From contig JAQGDQ010000075.1 of the NCBI GenBank assembly GCA_030141605.1, positions 499,501 to 563,500 on the forward strand: a stretch of DNA of 64,000 bases, written 5' to 3'. Position numbers and translations under genes: made by a program. Each line of letters opens with the position of its first letter. Position 1 is the stretch's first letter. Below the pieces are notes generated by a model that saw nothing but the letters and a program-made list of their open reading frames with translations, did not search any database and was not told the DNA's origin. Source of the stretch: Tubiluchus corallicola (taxonomy: Eukaryota > Priapulida > Priapulimorpha > Priapulimorphida > Tubiluchidae). Shown here piece after piece: positions 49,449-62,100 of this stretch.

Positions 49449-52021
49449 TTTTAAATTTTTGTTCTGCAAAACACAAACATTCTACTTAGTGTTTGTCTAC
49501 TTTCCCCCTTTGACGCTGGTAATAGGCAATGGCTGGAAAAGGCGCGTAATTTCTGAAAAGCAAAGATGATGGGTGTTCCACATAACCATTGCCTTTAATG
49601 TACAGAAAAACTTGTTATTTCTGTAAATTGGGAAGTATCAGGTGTTTTCGCTGTCAGTAATGGTTAAGACAAGAAAGTATACTTTTCTGTATGTATTATG
49701 ATGGACTTTTTTCAACTTCTTATTGGCTGTAAAAATTATTCACCTGCTCTCGATTTGTTTGCATCATCTAGTGGTATACTTTGCATGGCGCATAAAATGT
49801 TGCCCGAAAGTTTTGCCCGAAATAATTTTATAATACTTAATTCCAATGTTTGTGTTTTTTCCTAAATCGTGTAAAGGACTTATTTCTGGCAAAGTGCATC
49901 TGCACAGTACCATCGGTACACAACGTTACTGATGATAAATATATAGGTCATACTTTGTGAGTAAACTTAAATGATAATGTGGATATCAGGTGTGAAACGC
50001 AGTTATCTATGTGCGAGAAACTTAGAAATTCTAATAAATGTTCATATGCAGTAAATTCTTATCTTTTCCTAGAGTTACTGTATGGTTTTTATTGCATTAT
50101 TTGCATGTCATTACTCTGTATCAGTTAAACATGACAAATATGTTATTGAAAAGCTTCGATTGGGGGTATAATAATGGGATTCGAAAGCTGTGTCATCCAA
50201 TATACGTATTTTATGCATATTCGTAGATATTATCACAGCCACAGAAACAGAATTGTAATTGCTTTTTGCAAGCCATTGTGCCGTTGTATGTATCTTCAAA
50301 CTGTGGAATGACTGTGTAACGACATCGCACATACTGGGCATACTTCGTAAATTTCTTAAATACTTCGTTTTCGTTTTAAATTAGTAATTATAATTTTAAT
50401 AGTCTTTTGTATAATAGTTTTACCATATATTTTAAAATGTATCAATGAGAAGGTACTAAATCAAGAGCTTTCATTTGACATATAATTCACCGAGAATGCT
50501 GAGCACAAAATATGCACATGAACTGATTGACTATGCTTAGGCCTCTACAGAATGAGCGTTATATTTACTGACCAAGAAATGACCATAAATGACGTTGATG
50601 TCCACCAAACTTTTTACAAACCTTGGGCTTCAAGGACCAGTAGGATTTCTAGCATTCTTGCCTCTGTACTACATGTAACAAATTTTTAACATTATATTAA
50701 ATGTTGAAACATAGTATAATTATATGAGTTGGATAGTGTGGTCATGTCGGGCTTCAGGTCACCAATCAGGTCCTGGGTCACGTGGAGCAGACCTAGCTCC
50801 ATCTTTTGTTAATAAAGTCCCCGTAAATTTGTCAAACATAACGTTTAGTGTGCTGAAAATTTTTGTTAACTAGGAACTAGTGCCCCCAATTACCTGAGAA
50901 ATTCTGTTAAATCCGAACTGTCTGAATCTTTCGTCATATCTAGGCACTGTTTTCCTACTTATATATAACGGTTCCCATGGAATCTTCCAAGAAACTTCAT
51001 AGATAGCTTTCATCTTGTCATCATGTGGCCTGAATTGTAGCCATTTGGACTGATTAAAAGTCCCTTGGCATACCGAGCAAAGCTCCCAATAAAAGGGTCT
51101 AATCGTTCCGTTTTCTAAAAACGGAATAAGATTTTTCTTGTGAAGAGGTAAATAATTCGGCAGTTTTGTTTCAAAAGCTGGTACGACGTACACTGCCTTA
51201 TCTGCAGCGCCGTTTGCTGACAAACTGTTCTCGCGCGAAAATTGTTGAAAGCCTTCATGAAGTTTAGCACTTGGAATCATGTCAATATCTACTACGAACA
51301 TAAACTCTGTGAACACAGCTGCTCGAGCCACATTGCGTAGTAAGTTGACGGGATATTGGAGACCTTTGTAAGAGTAGTTGCGAATTGCGGCTTCTTTTTT
51401 GACACTTTTATAATCAGGACAGTTAATCAATCCAGTTTTACCTCCTATGTCAAGTTGAGGTGTAGAGTGATTGAGTGGATGCACTAAATGAAAACTCACG
51501 TTCTGTCGAATGTCATAGAAACATCGACGTAGATTGCTGATGGTGGTGATAGCAGATATAATGTCGTCGCTGTTAATTGCGAAAACTGCCACGGAAATTG
51601 GTCCTTTCCAACGCTTACTAAGAAGCACAAGGTGATGAAGATTATGTGTAGATGTTTGACTGGCCAGAGTTATATCATCCTTGTCGTATAAATGTTGCTG
51701 CAGTCTTTCACTAATCGTTAAATTGTATACAATTTGAAATTCACCAGTTTTGTCAAGCACTCCACTTTGCTGGAAGAAATACTGCATCGTCATAGTATCA
51801 GTTTCAACAAACTGACGACCCGCCACGCTAATCATTGCTCCTACTGAGCTGGTTCTAGTCCATAGAAACGTCACGGGCATCGACATCAGACTCATGTAAG
51901 CCACGCGAAGAATTAATGCGACTTGTGCAGCACTAATAAAAACAAAAGCAATTTTCCTGCGCTCGAATACCATGTTGGTACAGAGAAGCTCAGAAACTAT
52001 TCTTTGTGAAATGTTTTTCAT
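47416..52021 (-). CDS. GT49 glycosyltransferase, B4GAT1-like (two exons)
   Basis: Exons 50894-52021 and 47416-47694 join in phase 0 (donor CTCAG|gtaatt, acceptor cttcag). The product has about 468 residues: a short basic cytosolic tail (VFERRK), a signal-anchor helix (about 24-43) and a luminal GT49 domain. Features: the N-terminal part with WKGPISVAVFA, the DxD site FVVDIDMIPS (245-247), WEPLYI, and YDERFRQFGFNRISQ, continuing in the second exon with YELHMAGYHFAILNNAFLLH. In vertebrates B4GAT1 adds the glucuronic acid primer for LARGE on alpha-dystroglycan in the Golgi. The Met at 51973 (17 residues later) is an equally good start and gives a more typical tail. The exact acceptor in this animal is unknown. 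Confidence 0.9.
47695..50893. other. Intron of the B4GAT1-like gene
   Basis: It contains a (CA)n microsatellite and unrecognised short frames, including one at 49005-49265 on the minus strand with several Cys but no known pattern. Confidence 0.6.
49352..49443. repeat. (CA)n microsatellite
   Basis: CA run of about 90 bases. Confidence 0.97.
50894..52021 (-). CDS. B4GAT1-like exon 1
   Basis: It contains the membrane anchor and most of the catalytic domain, including the DxD site. The frame is open upstream to 52078 without an ATG. Confidence 0.9.
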
Positions 52022-52198
52022 TGAAGCAGTGCAGTGCAGCTGGTTAATTAAGCTACGTGTTTTGAAAAAAATCAACACAATGATAATTATGAATCATACG
52101 AGCACTGGAAATGATCAATTCGGAATGTCCACTTCGGGTCAAACTAACGTTGCCGCGAAACCGCACAGGATGCCGGAACACTAAAATGACTTCAACGC

Positions 52199-52275
<77 letters not shown>
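52199..52275. repeat. (CT)n microsatellite upstream of the B4GAT1-like gene
   Basis: Pure CT run about 180 bases before the start codon, in the likely promoter or 5' UTR. Confidence 0.97.
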
Positions 52276-52277
<2 letters not shown>

Positions 52278-52566
52278 GAAATTTCGGATCACACGTCTTG
52301 TTTGCAGCGATCAGCACTAAAATGCAGCGGTCATGTCTAAAATGCCAAATGTTTTGTACCTTTTTAGAATACCGAGGAAAACGAAATTGCCTAAGGACAA
52401 TGCACTAAGAACAAAATGGTTATAACGCAACTAGACACGAGAAAATAAAACCGTTTCAGCCTGATTGACAGGGCAAGCTAACTATGTCAGACAACTAAAT
52501 CAAAACTATGAACATTTAAAAACGTGTAGACCATAGGTCCATAGCCTACAATCGTAAATTATCAAA

Positions 52567-52833
52567 ATGGTAGTGCAGGCGGTTAAAGAAAATGAAACAT
52601 GCGAAATATATAATCAGATGATTGATCAATGTAAGGTATGGATGCGCCAAGTAAAATGTCCAAAAGAAAAATCTAACTCCGGTATTACCTGGTGCGATAA
52701 ACCTCAAATCAATTTATTCAGTATAAATATGTGGCTCAACAATAGAGAGAACAATAGAAAGATAATTAACAGATTAACAGGTGAAAATAGGAAATTACAG
52801 CTGCTAAGTAAAAATATAACGTGTTTCAAATAA
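52567..52833 (+). CDS. Unrecognised small open frame
   Basis: 88 codons from an ATG in favourable context (aaaATGg) to TAA. Hydrophilic, with five Cys (for example TCEIYNQMIDQCKVW), no signal peptide and no known domain. It lies about 550 bases upstream of, and divergent from, the B4GAT1-like gene. It may be chance, an exon or a transposon piece. Confidence 0.2.
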   Translation: MVVQAVKENETCEIYNQMIDQCKVWMRQVKCPKEKSNSGITWCDKPQINLFSINMWLNNRENNRKIINRLTGENRKLQLLSKNITCFK

Positions 52834-53817
52834 TCGCGTAATTGATTTCTGATCTATAGCAAAATAGCAGATTATTGCGTTAATTTACAAGATAAGGATA
52901 ATTTAGTCTAAATTAATTAACAGAACTTACAATTTGATGGTTAAATAGCATCCTGGATAACAAAAAACGGTATTTAATGAGTTCACTAGAACTACGACAG
53001 TAAAAAAAGCAATAATCCGTGTATACGTGTAAGTATGAGCATGTAAAACAGGTCATGAAAAACATCGACTATACCTAAAGTTGGCTTCTGACATCTGATT
53101 GGCTCTAATGTATAACAAAGTTAAAAAAATTGAACTAAAAAGATTTTACAAACGTTAACTAGGTGTCGCTAGCACCCACATAAGGCATATGAAAACATAT
53201 TAAGACACCAAAAATGAAGCTAATATGTATAAGGGACATTCTTAGAAATGGGGTTTGAGTAAAATACTTCCCTCTAATGGAGCCATTTTACCATTATGCA
53301 AGTTTTCGCGTTTGAATCATACTACATGGAGTCTATTTTTATAAGGAAATGTTTATTTCAATATTTTTCTTTTAATAATTGCTAGCATATTAGCAATCCC
53401 ATCCTATAAATACACAAGCAATAAACAAAATTTTGATTTCGTTCATGCAGTGTCTCTCTCGTTGTGTCTGCCTACCAACGGAATTCAGTCAGATGTTAAT
53501 CGTCATTTTTAAACATTTTAACAAATATTTGAAACACCGTCTGTTTTTTTTACAAAATCAATAAATTTCGTGTTTATTATTAATGTACTGTTAATAATCG
53601 TAAAGTTTTGAGATCAAGCTAACCACTCTATGCCGTGTAAAACACTACTTTTATGTGTAAATCACAAAAGTAATGCACAACAGGCTTAACAGCAGTTAAA
53701 ATTTATCAGCACCACTTAACTGCTCGATAGAAAATGTTATTTATGAAACACAAGAAAAGTTTTGCCTGCGGTGATGAATAAGGTCAGCAGCAATGGTATC
53801 AATGACACTGGGGTGAT

Positions 53818-53818
<1 letters not shown>

Positions 53819-53908
<90 letters not shown>
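53819..53908. repeat. (CT)n microsatellite
   Basis: Pure CT run of about 88 bases. Confidence 0.97.
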
Positions 53909-53910
<2 letters not shown>

Positions 53911-54455
53911 CTTTCGTTCTAATAGTCGTTGCCCAGTCATCCTCGTTGTTTCGATTGTTTTCCTTTGTTATAGTGTGCCTGGTTAAAGCGTGGTTCAGAC
54001 TAGCGAGCTAAACTTGCTGCAAGTTACTCTAGAATAGTAAGACAGTAAACACGAGCTGACACTCAATTCCCTATTCACTGGCGGAAGGGTCAAGAGTAAC
54101 TCGAGGGGGTTTACACAGTAACTCGAAGGAAATCAACTCGCATTAAGTGTCAGTGAGTTTGAAATACGAGTAACTTGCCGACAATAACTAAGTATGCGCT
54201 GCACATTTCAGCAGCCAACTTGACAAAATAGTACACCACGTCTTTAGCATGTTTAGCATTGTATGTGCCAATTTTCCTTTGAGGAACAGCTTCCTGTCCA
54301 CTAAAAACAAGTCCTTGCAATAATATCTCAAGTATATAACTGTTAATTTAAGCTGTCGAATATGCTCAGAATATGCCCTGGATTTGAAATACTGAACTTG
54401 TATTTCACGCGTGTGTCTGAATAAATTATATAAATATTAACAAAAACAGCAGCTG

Positions 54456-54562
54456 GGGCCAGTTTCACAAAGCTGTGATTGAGTTAATGACTTCGTCATG
54501 ACATTTACTTAATTGTTAATAACGACGTTGCAAACTTGTTGGTGGCTTTGTGAAACTGGCCC
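54456..54562. mobile_element. 107-bp palindromic MITE-like element
   Basis: The ends are an exact 18-bp inverted repeat, gggccagtttcacaaagc at 54456-54473 and its reverse complement at 54545-54562. The interior is also roughly palindromic around ttaatgacttcgtcatgac. No coding capacity. Confidence 0.8.
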
Positions 54563-55889
54563 AGGCGTCATTTCCTGAAATACGTTTTGGACGAAGTACC
54601 AAATTCAACGAAGCTTGAGCAGTACATAGAAATACGATAGAAATACGGAGTTATTGAGTTTAACTTCTTTCTTCTTGCGATTACAGCATCGTCTATGGCA
54701 ACACCATCTAGTTCAGACCGGTTTATCAGCACCTGATTAAGGTTCCCTCATTAAAAGTGGCACGGACAGATGGATACGTCGAGTTTATCTGGAGTTTGTA
54801 GAGTAAGTGGTAATAAGGTGGCACTCATTTTTGTACAAAAACACTTCATAATTCACCGACACCGTGCATTAATTATGGGGCCTATTATAGTGGGCCCATA
54901 ATTATAAACAAAAAACTATAAGCAAATTAATTGCAAAATCCTCAAGCGGTAACGACTAAGTAAAGGAGAAATTTATTTGTGCAAAAATTTTTATATAATA
55001 ATCAAATGATCAAAAATGTTTAGATTAAAAACTGATCACAGCGAACAAAGTAAAGCAGTAATTTCGTTTCCCGTTGGTATTTTGCAATACCTAGAAAACC
55101 TACAAGAAACGTGCTAGCTAAATGGAATGCAATATTATTTTGAAACTGATGCTAAAACTTATGCATAAACAGCTATAGCACGTAATTGATCCGTTGTATA
55201 TTAATTACTATAATCATGTGTCCAACTGACTTTGCTACTTTATTTTTTGTACGTTTAGTCAGGCCCGCCATTGCGATAAATTTAAGTATTTTAATATTCA
55301 TAAAAAAACTGTGATGATTTGTAACTATACAATTATGTTAATTTCAGTTTATACAGATGATCATTACTATAGCAACAGTCGCGTAAATACAAAATTATAT
55401 ATCCAAATAATAAACACTTATAAAATCTAAGTTTTTCAATTGTAAAAGTTTACAAAGCGCATCTATCTACCACTTAATTTCATGATCGAAATATCCTAGC
55501 ACAATTTTAACGAAAGCTGAAATACTGTTCAATTTTTCTGGTAGATTTAAAAGATTAATTTTGTTTTCACGACAAGTATCTAACTATTTGCATCGCGATT
55601 ACTATATAAGATTCTTACTTATTATGAAGTCGACCAGAAACTACCAAACTACACAAAAACGCAAAAGCAAATTATCTAGGTCGCCATGTAGTACTATTTA
55701 TAAAATTTAACACATCTATAAAAAATCCTATAAGATACAATGCCAGTAGAAAATGTAGAAACGTAAACTCACGTTGTTATAGGTGTCGCTAAAAGCCCCT
55801 AAGTTAAATGCACTTTAACGTATAAACCATCAAGAGAACTTTAAAAACAGCTGTTAAACAAGTAGTCAACGAGTGTTTGCGTATTCTAC
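54563..55889. other. Intergenic, downstream of the transferrin gene
   Basis: AT-rich; it should hold the 3' UTR of the minus-strand transferrin gene. No other gene seen. Confidence 0.4.
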
Positions 55890-56137
55890 CTAAGCAAAAT
55901 ACTTTGTAGCCAAAAGGGCAACGAATACGACAAAAATGGAAACAGTCAAGCTGGCTGCTCCAGCACGGCAACTGTCTGGATCTGTCTCGTTCATTATCCG
56001 AATGAAGAGACCATTGTCGAAGTAATGGAAGTCGTTCCACCATGTTTCGTTATAAGGTAACTCCTCCAATTCATATGTTGTGTCAGTAAAGAAGGTGTCT
56101 GTAACGTTGTACGGGGAACCATACATGTTAAACGCAC
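55890..56137 (-). CDS. Transferrin terminal exon with hydrophobic tail
   Basis: Acceptor attttag, TAG stop at 55890-55892. FTDTTYELEELP corresponds to FKDSAHGFLKVP of human transferrin, with the His ligand changed to Tyr. The end is a hydrophobic GPI-signal-like segment. Confidence 0.88.
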
Positions 56138-59100
56138 CTAAAATAGCAAAGCAGCATTATTTAGTTGAAGTACGACATGGTTTTTATATTCACCATTCGA
56201 AGATTTTACTCTTTAGTACAGGAATACTTTCGAAAAACAAAGTGGAAGTTAAAGATGTACAAGTTTTATCGTCATTTGTGGGATGAGATGTGAGATGATT
56301 TGTGATTATCGTCATTTGTGAGATGATTTTATCTCAATATAAAACCAATGTTTTAGTACGTCATTTTAAATATGTCACAAATTACAACTTCTATAGCCAG
56401 ATACTATTAAACTGCAAAAAAAGGTGTTCAGACATTGCGACATGCAGGATACTTCGCCACAAAACTTTTGGACACATGGGTTATTAGGACAGAAGATGCT
56501 TTCAACACATTTGTTCACAAGCTAGTCTTTTAGACACACAGATAATTTGCGTAGATTCCTTTGGACACTTATAGGCACGTTGGACACAAGGCACTTGGAC
56601 ACATAGTAATCTATTGATTTTTGGCCAATAGGTCCGATCAAACAACAAGCAACATACAACAAAATTTTACATACAAATGCGAACAAACTTCGCTACAACA
56701 CATTGAACAGTGACATCATGAGATTGCATCATACAAGTTAGTTTGTCATCAATATTTAAAAAGTAAAATTCTGGAATAGAACGTGTAATTATATTTACAA
56801 TGAAGTTCCGGGCAGTGTTATGTGTAGAGCAAAATAGAATAAAATGGCATTCGTCACCGATTCGTCACCGACTTCATTACACTTGGCACATAGACGCTCC
56901 TCTCGAGGAATACGAGGTCTTATATACCGCCCAGTTTCTATAAGCAGTGAGTGAGCGCTTGTTCTAAGCTTAATCAATGCAATATGATCTTTAACATTTT
57001 TTTCATTTACCAAAAAAGAAGTTTTAAATTTACTGTAAAAGGATAACTTTGACATTTCGGCTAGTGAATTTTTCCAATTGGTGACATAACTGTAATCTTC
57101 CTTCAGCAATATGCAAAGTATTCATATACAATAGCACTATATAATTTTCTAATAAAAACACTAGATTAATATCAGACAGTATTTTTGTTAGCCCTAGATA
57201 CCACGGTAAATTATATTGTTTAGACAAAATATAAGCTTCCTTGCACAGTCTATTATCTGGTGATAAAACTAAGCCTCAATCATATTTTACTTTTAAAGCT
57301 AAATATTTAGCCAAAACAATACAGTTTTGTGCCATACTGGCATTTTTCTTGGCATTGAATTTGGCTTTCATGACAAAAAGTTTGTCACGCATGACTGACT
57401 ATGCTTAATAATTTCACCAAGAAAGCCCTGAAGCTTTATTAACTGAAGCTAATTACTCTATGAAATTCAAACCAGCGTAACTTGCAAAAGGATAAAAGAG
57501 CTACGACAAGTGTGCACGACTTTTATCCTTTCACACACACGTTGGTATCTAGGAGTGAGTCATTCATTCCAGAGATATTTAAATAAGCTGCTTATTGTAT
57601 TATGATCGATTAATGATCGCGGGTTGATGAGTTCTCACAAAAGAGTCAAGTACATTGTTTTTGCGGAAACTATAAGTACATATATCAACACGCGGCGACG
57701 GCAACTATGGTGAGAATGCCCAGACTTATTAATAACTACGGCAACTGTGATTCTTCATCATACCCCAAACTTTACGAACTAAAAAGTTTTTTATCGCCCA
57801 CTTTGATAATTTGTTAAGAAAAATCTACCAGGAAAATTTTTTCTTCCAATGTTCATCGATTTATTTTAGTTAATAATTAATCACCTTTAGTCTGCACTGC
57901 GTTATTATCATTCTTAGAGTGCGGTTTCGCAGTTTAATTAGGGTGAAAAGGGGGCAGCAAGACGTCGCTCCGTTTCTGTTACAATCGCCGTACCGTGTCA
58001 TCGGTTGCAGCCAGCTACCGTCACCACATGCGGATACACTGTTGTGTTTTATGCAATAAACACAATATTGTTTCTCTTAAACTACCATGATTGTTTCTAT
58101 TTTGTGTACATTCTTTACAGTGTACATAGCTATCACCCTGCTTTTACCCAGAAAGGCATCCAGTCGGCAAGCAACATAGCCAGTACTATTTTCAGAGTAT
58201 TTGGAGCGACCAAATCAGAAATCTTAATTAATTCAGCTTTTAGGATTCTTGATGAACCATATAGCACTGTAGTTTTTTCGCAACCCCAACCTAACTACGA
58301 AGTAAAGTAGGCCAACCAGTTAAGTACATACGAAACTCAATCATTAAAGGAAAGTCACAACGAATATTAAAATGTAACGGTCCAAACCCCAGATAATTCA
58401 GTAACTCGCATTCTACTTGGCTGGTCTAACAAAACAAAACCTGGCCTACAGTACTGAGTTGTTTGGATAATTTGGGCAGTGGTTGGATAGTGACTAGGTT
58501 GTATGTTGGCACCTCTTGCCTCTCTTAGCCTGAGCCTATGGATTAGAGTTCTGTGGCAGACTGTAAGCTACCCACCGTTTCTGGCTTTATTTTTCTGCTA
58601 TTAATTCTGATATCAATTTACATCATGATCTAATATTACACTATTTCATGAGTTTTGCACTGATCTAGACTCTAAGGTCGAACAGAAAGTCTGGCATATC
58701 AAAGACACTGAACCGGTGCGTATTGCTGAGTTTTGACAGTAGTGCCACTGGGTCGGTGTGCCGACTGCAAAATTTTACCAGAAGATAAATCAGTAGCTAC
58801 CATAAAGATAACTGGTCGAAGGGCCGTACAGTCGCCGTGACGCTTTCATCAGCTCCAAGGTAATGGACCTGTCCTCCCACAGTTTATCATTCTGTGTGAC
58901 GATGCGGTTACTGGGTATCTTGCCCAAGTTGCAGCTAGACCACTGATTATATTCAGCAAACGCTGTTCCAGTTCTAAAATGATCATGAAAGTTAATTTAG
59001 ATAACCTGGCAACTAGATTACATTAGTTTTGTAGGATATCGACGTTATTATGGACCAACATGATAAATTTAGACGTGCACAGTCTCTGCGTTTATTGTTT

Positions 59101-62100
59101 CACTGCTTGGTCCACTGTCCGTTTATTCTCTTTCACAAATTGATCAACTGCAATACAGTTCTGTATGAATTTCTGTATGAAAACAAACAGTTTATTTACT
59201 AACTTAAATGTTTAAGTTTCGTAATATTGATGGGAAATCATCAGACGTTATTATGAAGAATGGTTAGTAATTAAATATATGCAGTGTCAGATGGCTAAAA
59301 AAATCTGTGCTTTTATCTTCTTACGGACAAAGTAGCTCAAATTCGCTTGGCATCAAATTCCACGCCCAGTCGTCCTCGTTTTCTCGATTGGTGTTTTCCT
59401 CTATTGTGGTGTGTTTGATGAAAGCCACATCACATTGTTGCTCTACCAATCCCCTGTCAAATATGTATGATATGCTTTATGTGACACCTATTATACGCAT
59501 AGTTGGAAGAAGTGTTACATTTTTATCATACCTAACTCTGACTTCTACATTAATTTTCAACACGGACTTACTTCATAGAATTTTTTCACTCCATTATGGA
59601 GTTTACTTTCAATGAAAATTAAATGACAGTAACAATGTGTTGCTTTTCAATCAGAATCTTCTTCAGCGGATTCAGACTCTGAGCTAAAAGTTTTTTCATC
59701 AACCGGCTTGCCATTGAACTCTTCTTGATATTTTGCTATGATTTCGTGCATCACTGGGTAGTTGAGTTGTATTTCATTTGCCTTCCACATCCAGTGCCAC
59801 TGTGCCAGGCCAGTGCGCATCATTGCCTTCCTGGCAACAGTCATGCCATGTTCATCCTGCTAAGGCTTTACTTCATGTACAGAGTCGGCAGGCAGATTAC
59901 ATAATCCTTTGTGCTCAAGATCTGCGCTGCGCATTGCAACACAGACTATTTATATATCAGAAAAAGAGACGAAAAGTGCACTTTAAAATGAGTTTGTGTG
60001 AGACAATTTTTCCACACAGACCAATTAATTGCACAGACTAGTTACACCAAACACTGTAGTGAGTTTCTTGGCGTGGATTCATTTCGGTAGTACAGGACGG
60101 ATGCTGGCCGAGACTGAAATCATTGGATTTGCACGTACATTAGATGCAACATTGGGAAACAAACTGTGCCGTTCAGCTTCTCCATGCTGAGTAATGGGTT
60201 GTTCAAACTTACTACTACGGGTTGGGAACATCAACAGATTGCAAACGAAGTCAGCATATTATGTTCTTGTACGTATAAACAACATCTGCCTTTCTGGCAA
60301 TACTATCATTTTGGGGAAAAAGTGAATTATAACACGCATCAAAGAAGCATCATTGACTCCGTCGTAAATTAGTGACTCGCGTTTGTTGATTTAGATGTAA
60401 AAAGTTATTCTGTAACTGAGTTGAAGTTGCTCAAAGCTAGGTTATATTAAACGCAACCCAAATGATTGTAGTATGTGCGTGGAATTCAAAGGCACCAAAC
60501 TGTCTAGCTCGTCCAGATAATATAAAACTTTACTTAAAATAAGTGTTCCACAATAAATGTTTAAAATAATTCTTCTTGCTGTAAAGTATATAGTTATATT
60601 AATAGGTAAACATTGTGGGTGCTTTGCCTGACAACATGAAACCATGGAAACAGAAAAGTTTTTAATTTAAGTCCTTCTCAATTAGTACCTTAATGCACCA
60701 GACCACCCAAACAAGCGCTCATCATGACCCATCGTGCATCCATCCATGCAAGCTGTGCACATGTTTGAAATGCCTGCCGTACTGGCTCCAGGAGCACAAC
60801 CAGAGTTAAAGAAATCTTTAAGTCTCTGATCTACTTGACATTGATGCATTGTAAACATTCCGGCTACTCTCAAAGCTCTGGCTGGAAGTAGCCAGCCAGT
60901 TGCGGTTCCATAAGCTCCATGGCAAGACTTTCTTCCTAAATAAATCAGTCAGGGCGAATTATTCAAATTAGTTGTATGTTTGGGTTCATCTGAAATTATA
61001 TACTAATTTGCATGTCAAACAAACCACGATAGATCCTAAAATTTAATTAATTGAACTAGGCCATTATGCAGGGCCTACTTGATAATATTATTTATTTTTT
61101 CTACACAAATTACAGCGCCGTTAATTATAAATTGTACTCTATGGCGCCTAACAACGGAATCAATATTTGGGATCACAATAAAACGCAGTGAATTTAAACT
61201 AGAAACTAGAACACTTAAAATGCTTCCATGTGTGACCTTGGCTTTATAATGTTAAAGATTGCCTTTTGTTGAGCATTTGCCTTTAATAGTTTTGAAAGGT
61301 CACTGGGTACAAACTTGACTTTTTATGCTTTCAGTTTATACCCGTCAAAAATGTAGTTTAAACTCGATAATCGCGTATTCCGCCTGTAGTTAAGTTCTGC
61401 GTACAAGTAAGATGCCGTTACTTACTCCAAAGCTATCCCTTCTGAAATTGTGTTTGTAAAATGAGATGTCATCTGTAAATTATTTAATAGATGCTAATAG
61501 CTGCAGTTAAGTTAAACTAAATGGAATTCGGCTCCAGTTGGATGGCTTTTCGGCAATTCTCTTTTTACACAATTTGTGTTTTTCTAATTTGGTTCTTCAA
61601 ATAATAAAAGGTGAATATGGTTAGGCCTATTTAAATGCACGTTGAAATAAACAGAATAAAAATTAAAAATGATTTTTGAGCAGGTGTTAATTTGAATTAT
61701 TCGCCTTTAACAGTGCTATTGAAAGTAGCACAAAAGTATATTTAAAGATTACCTCTAAGGTCGCGGAAATTGAATCTTGGGTTTCTATTCTTTCTCGCCA
61801 CAGCAACAGAGTAAAAGAAGTCCTCTTGATTCTGTTTAATTTCTTTCAGGACCGGACGTGCTTCATAATGCCTGTTGCATAAGAATGTCATTGTACCTTA
61901 CAGCATGATAACGTATAAGTACACAAATATATAATGGGACGAGTTGACCAATTTTAACCTAATTGTCAATTTAATAGTAATCGCTACAATTAAACTCTTA
62001 TTAACTCTTAAGCAATTAAACACAAGAAATTAGTTCGTGAAGCGGATTAGGATCAAGGTTAGGATCAGGATTAAGATTAGGGTTAGGAATGGGTTAGGGT

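Noticed and set aside
58005-58310. 101-codon plus-strand frame in a transferrin intron
   Set aside because: No recognisable features, and length is possible by chance.
59307-59615. Plus-strand frame over the transferrin exon at 59325-59453
   Set aside because: Antisense shadow of a well-supported exon.
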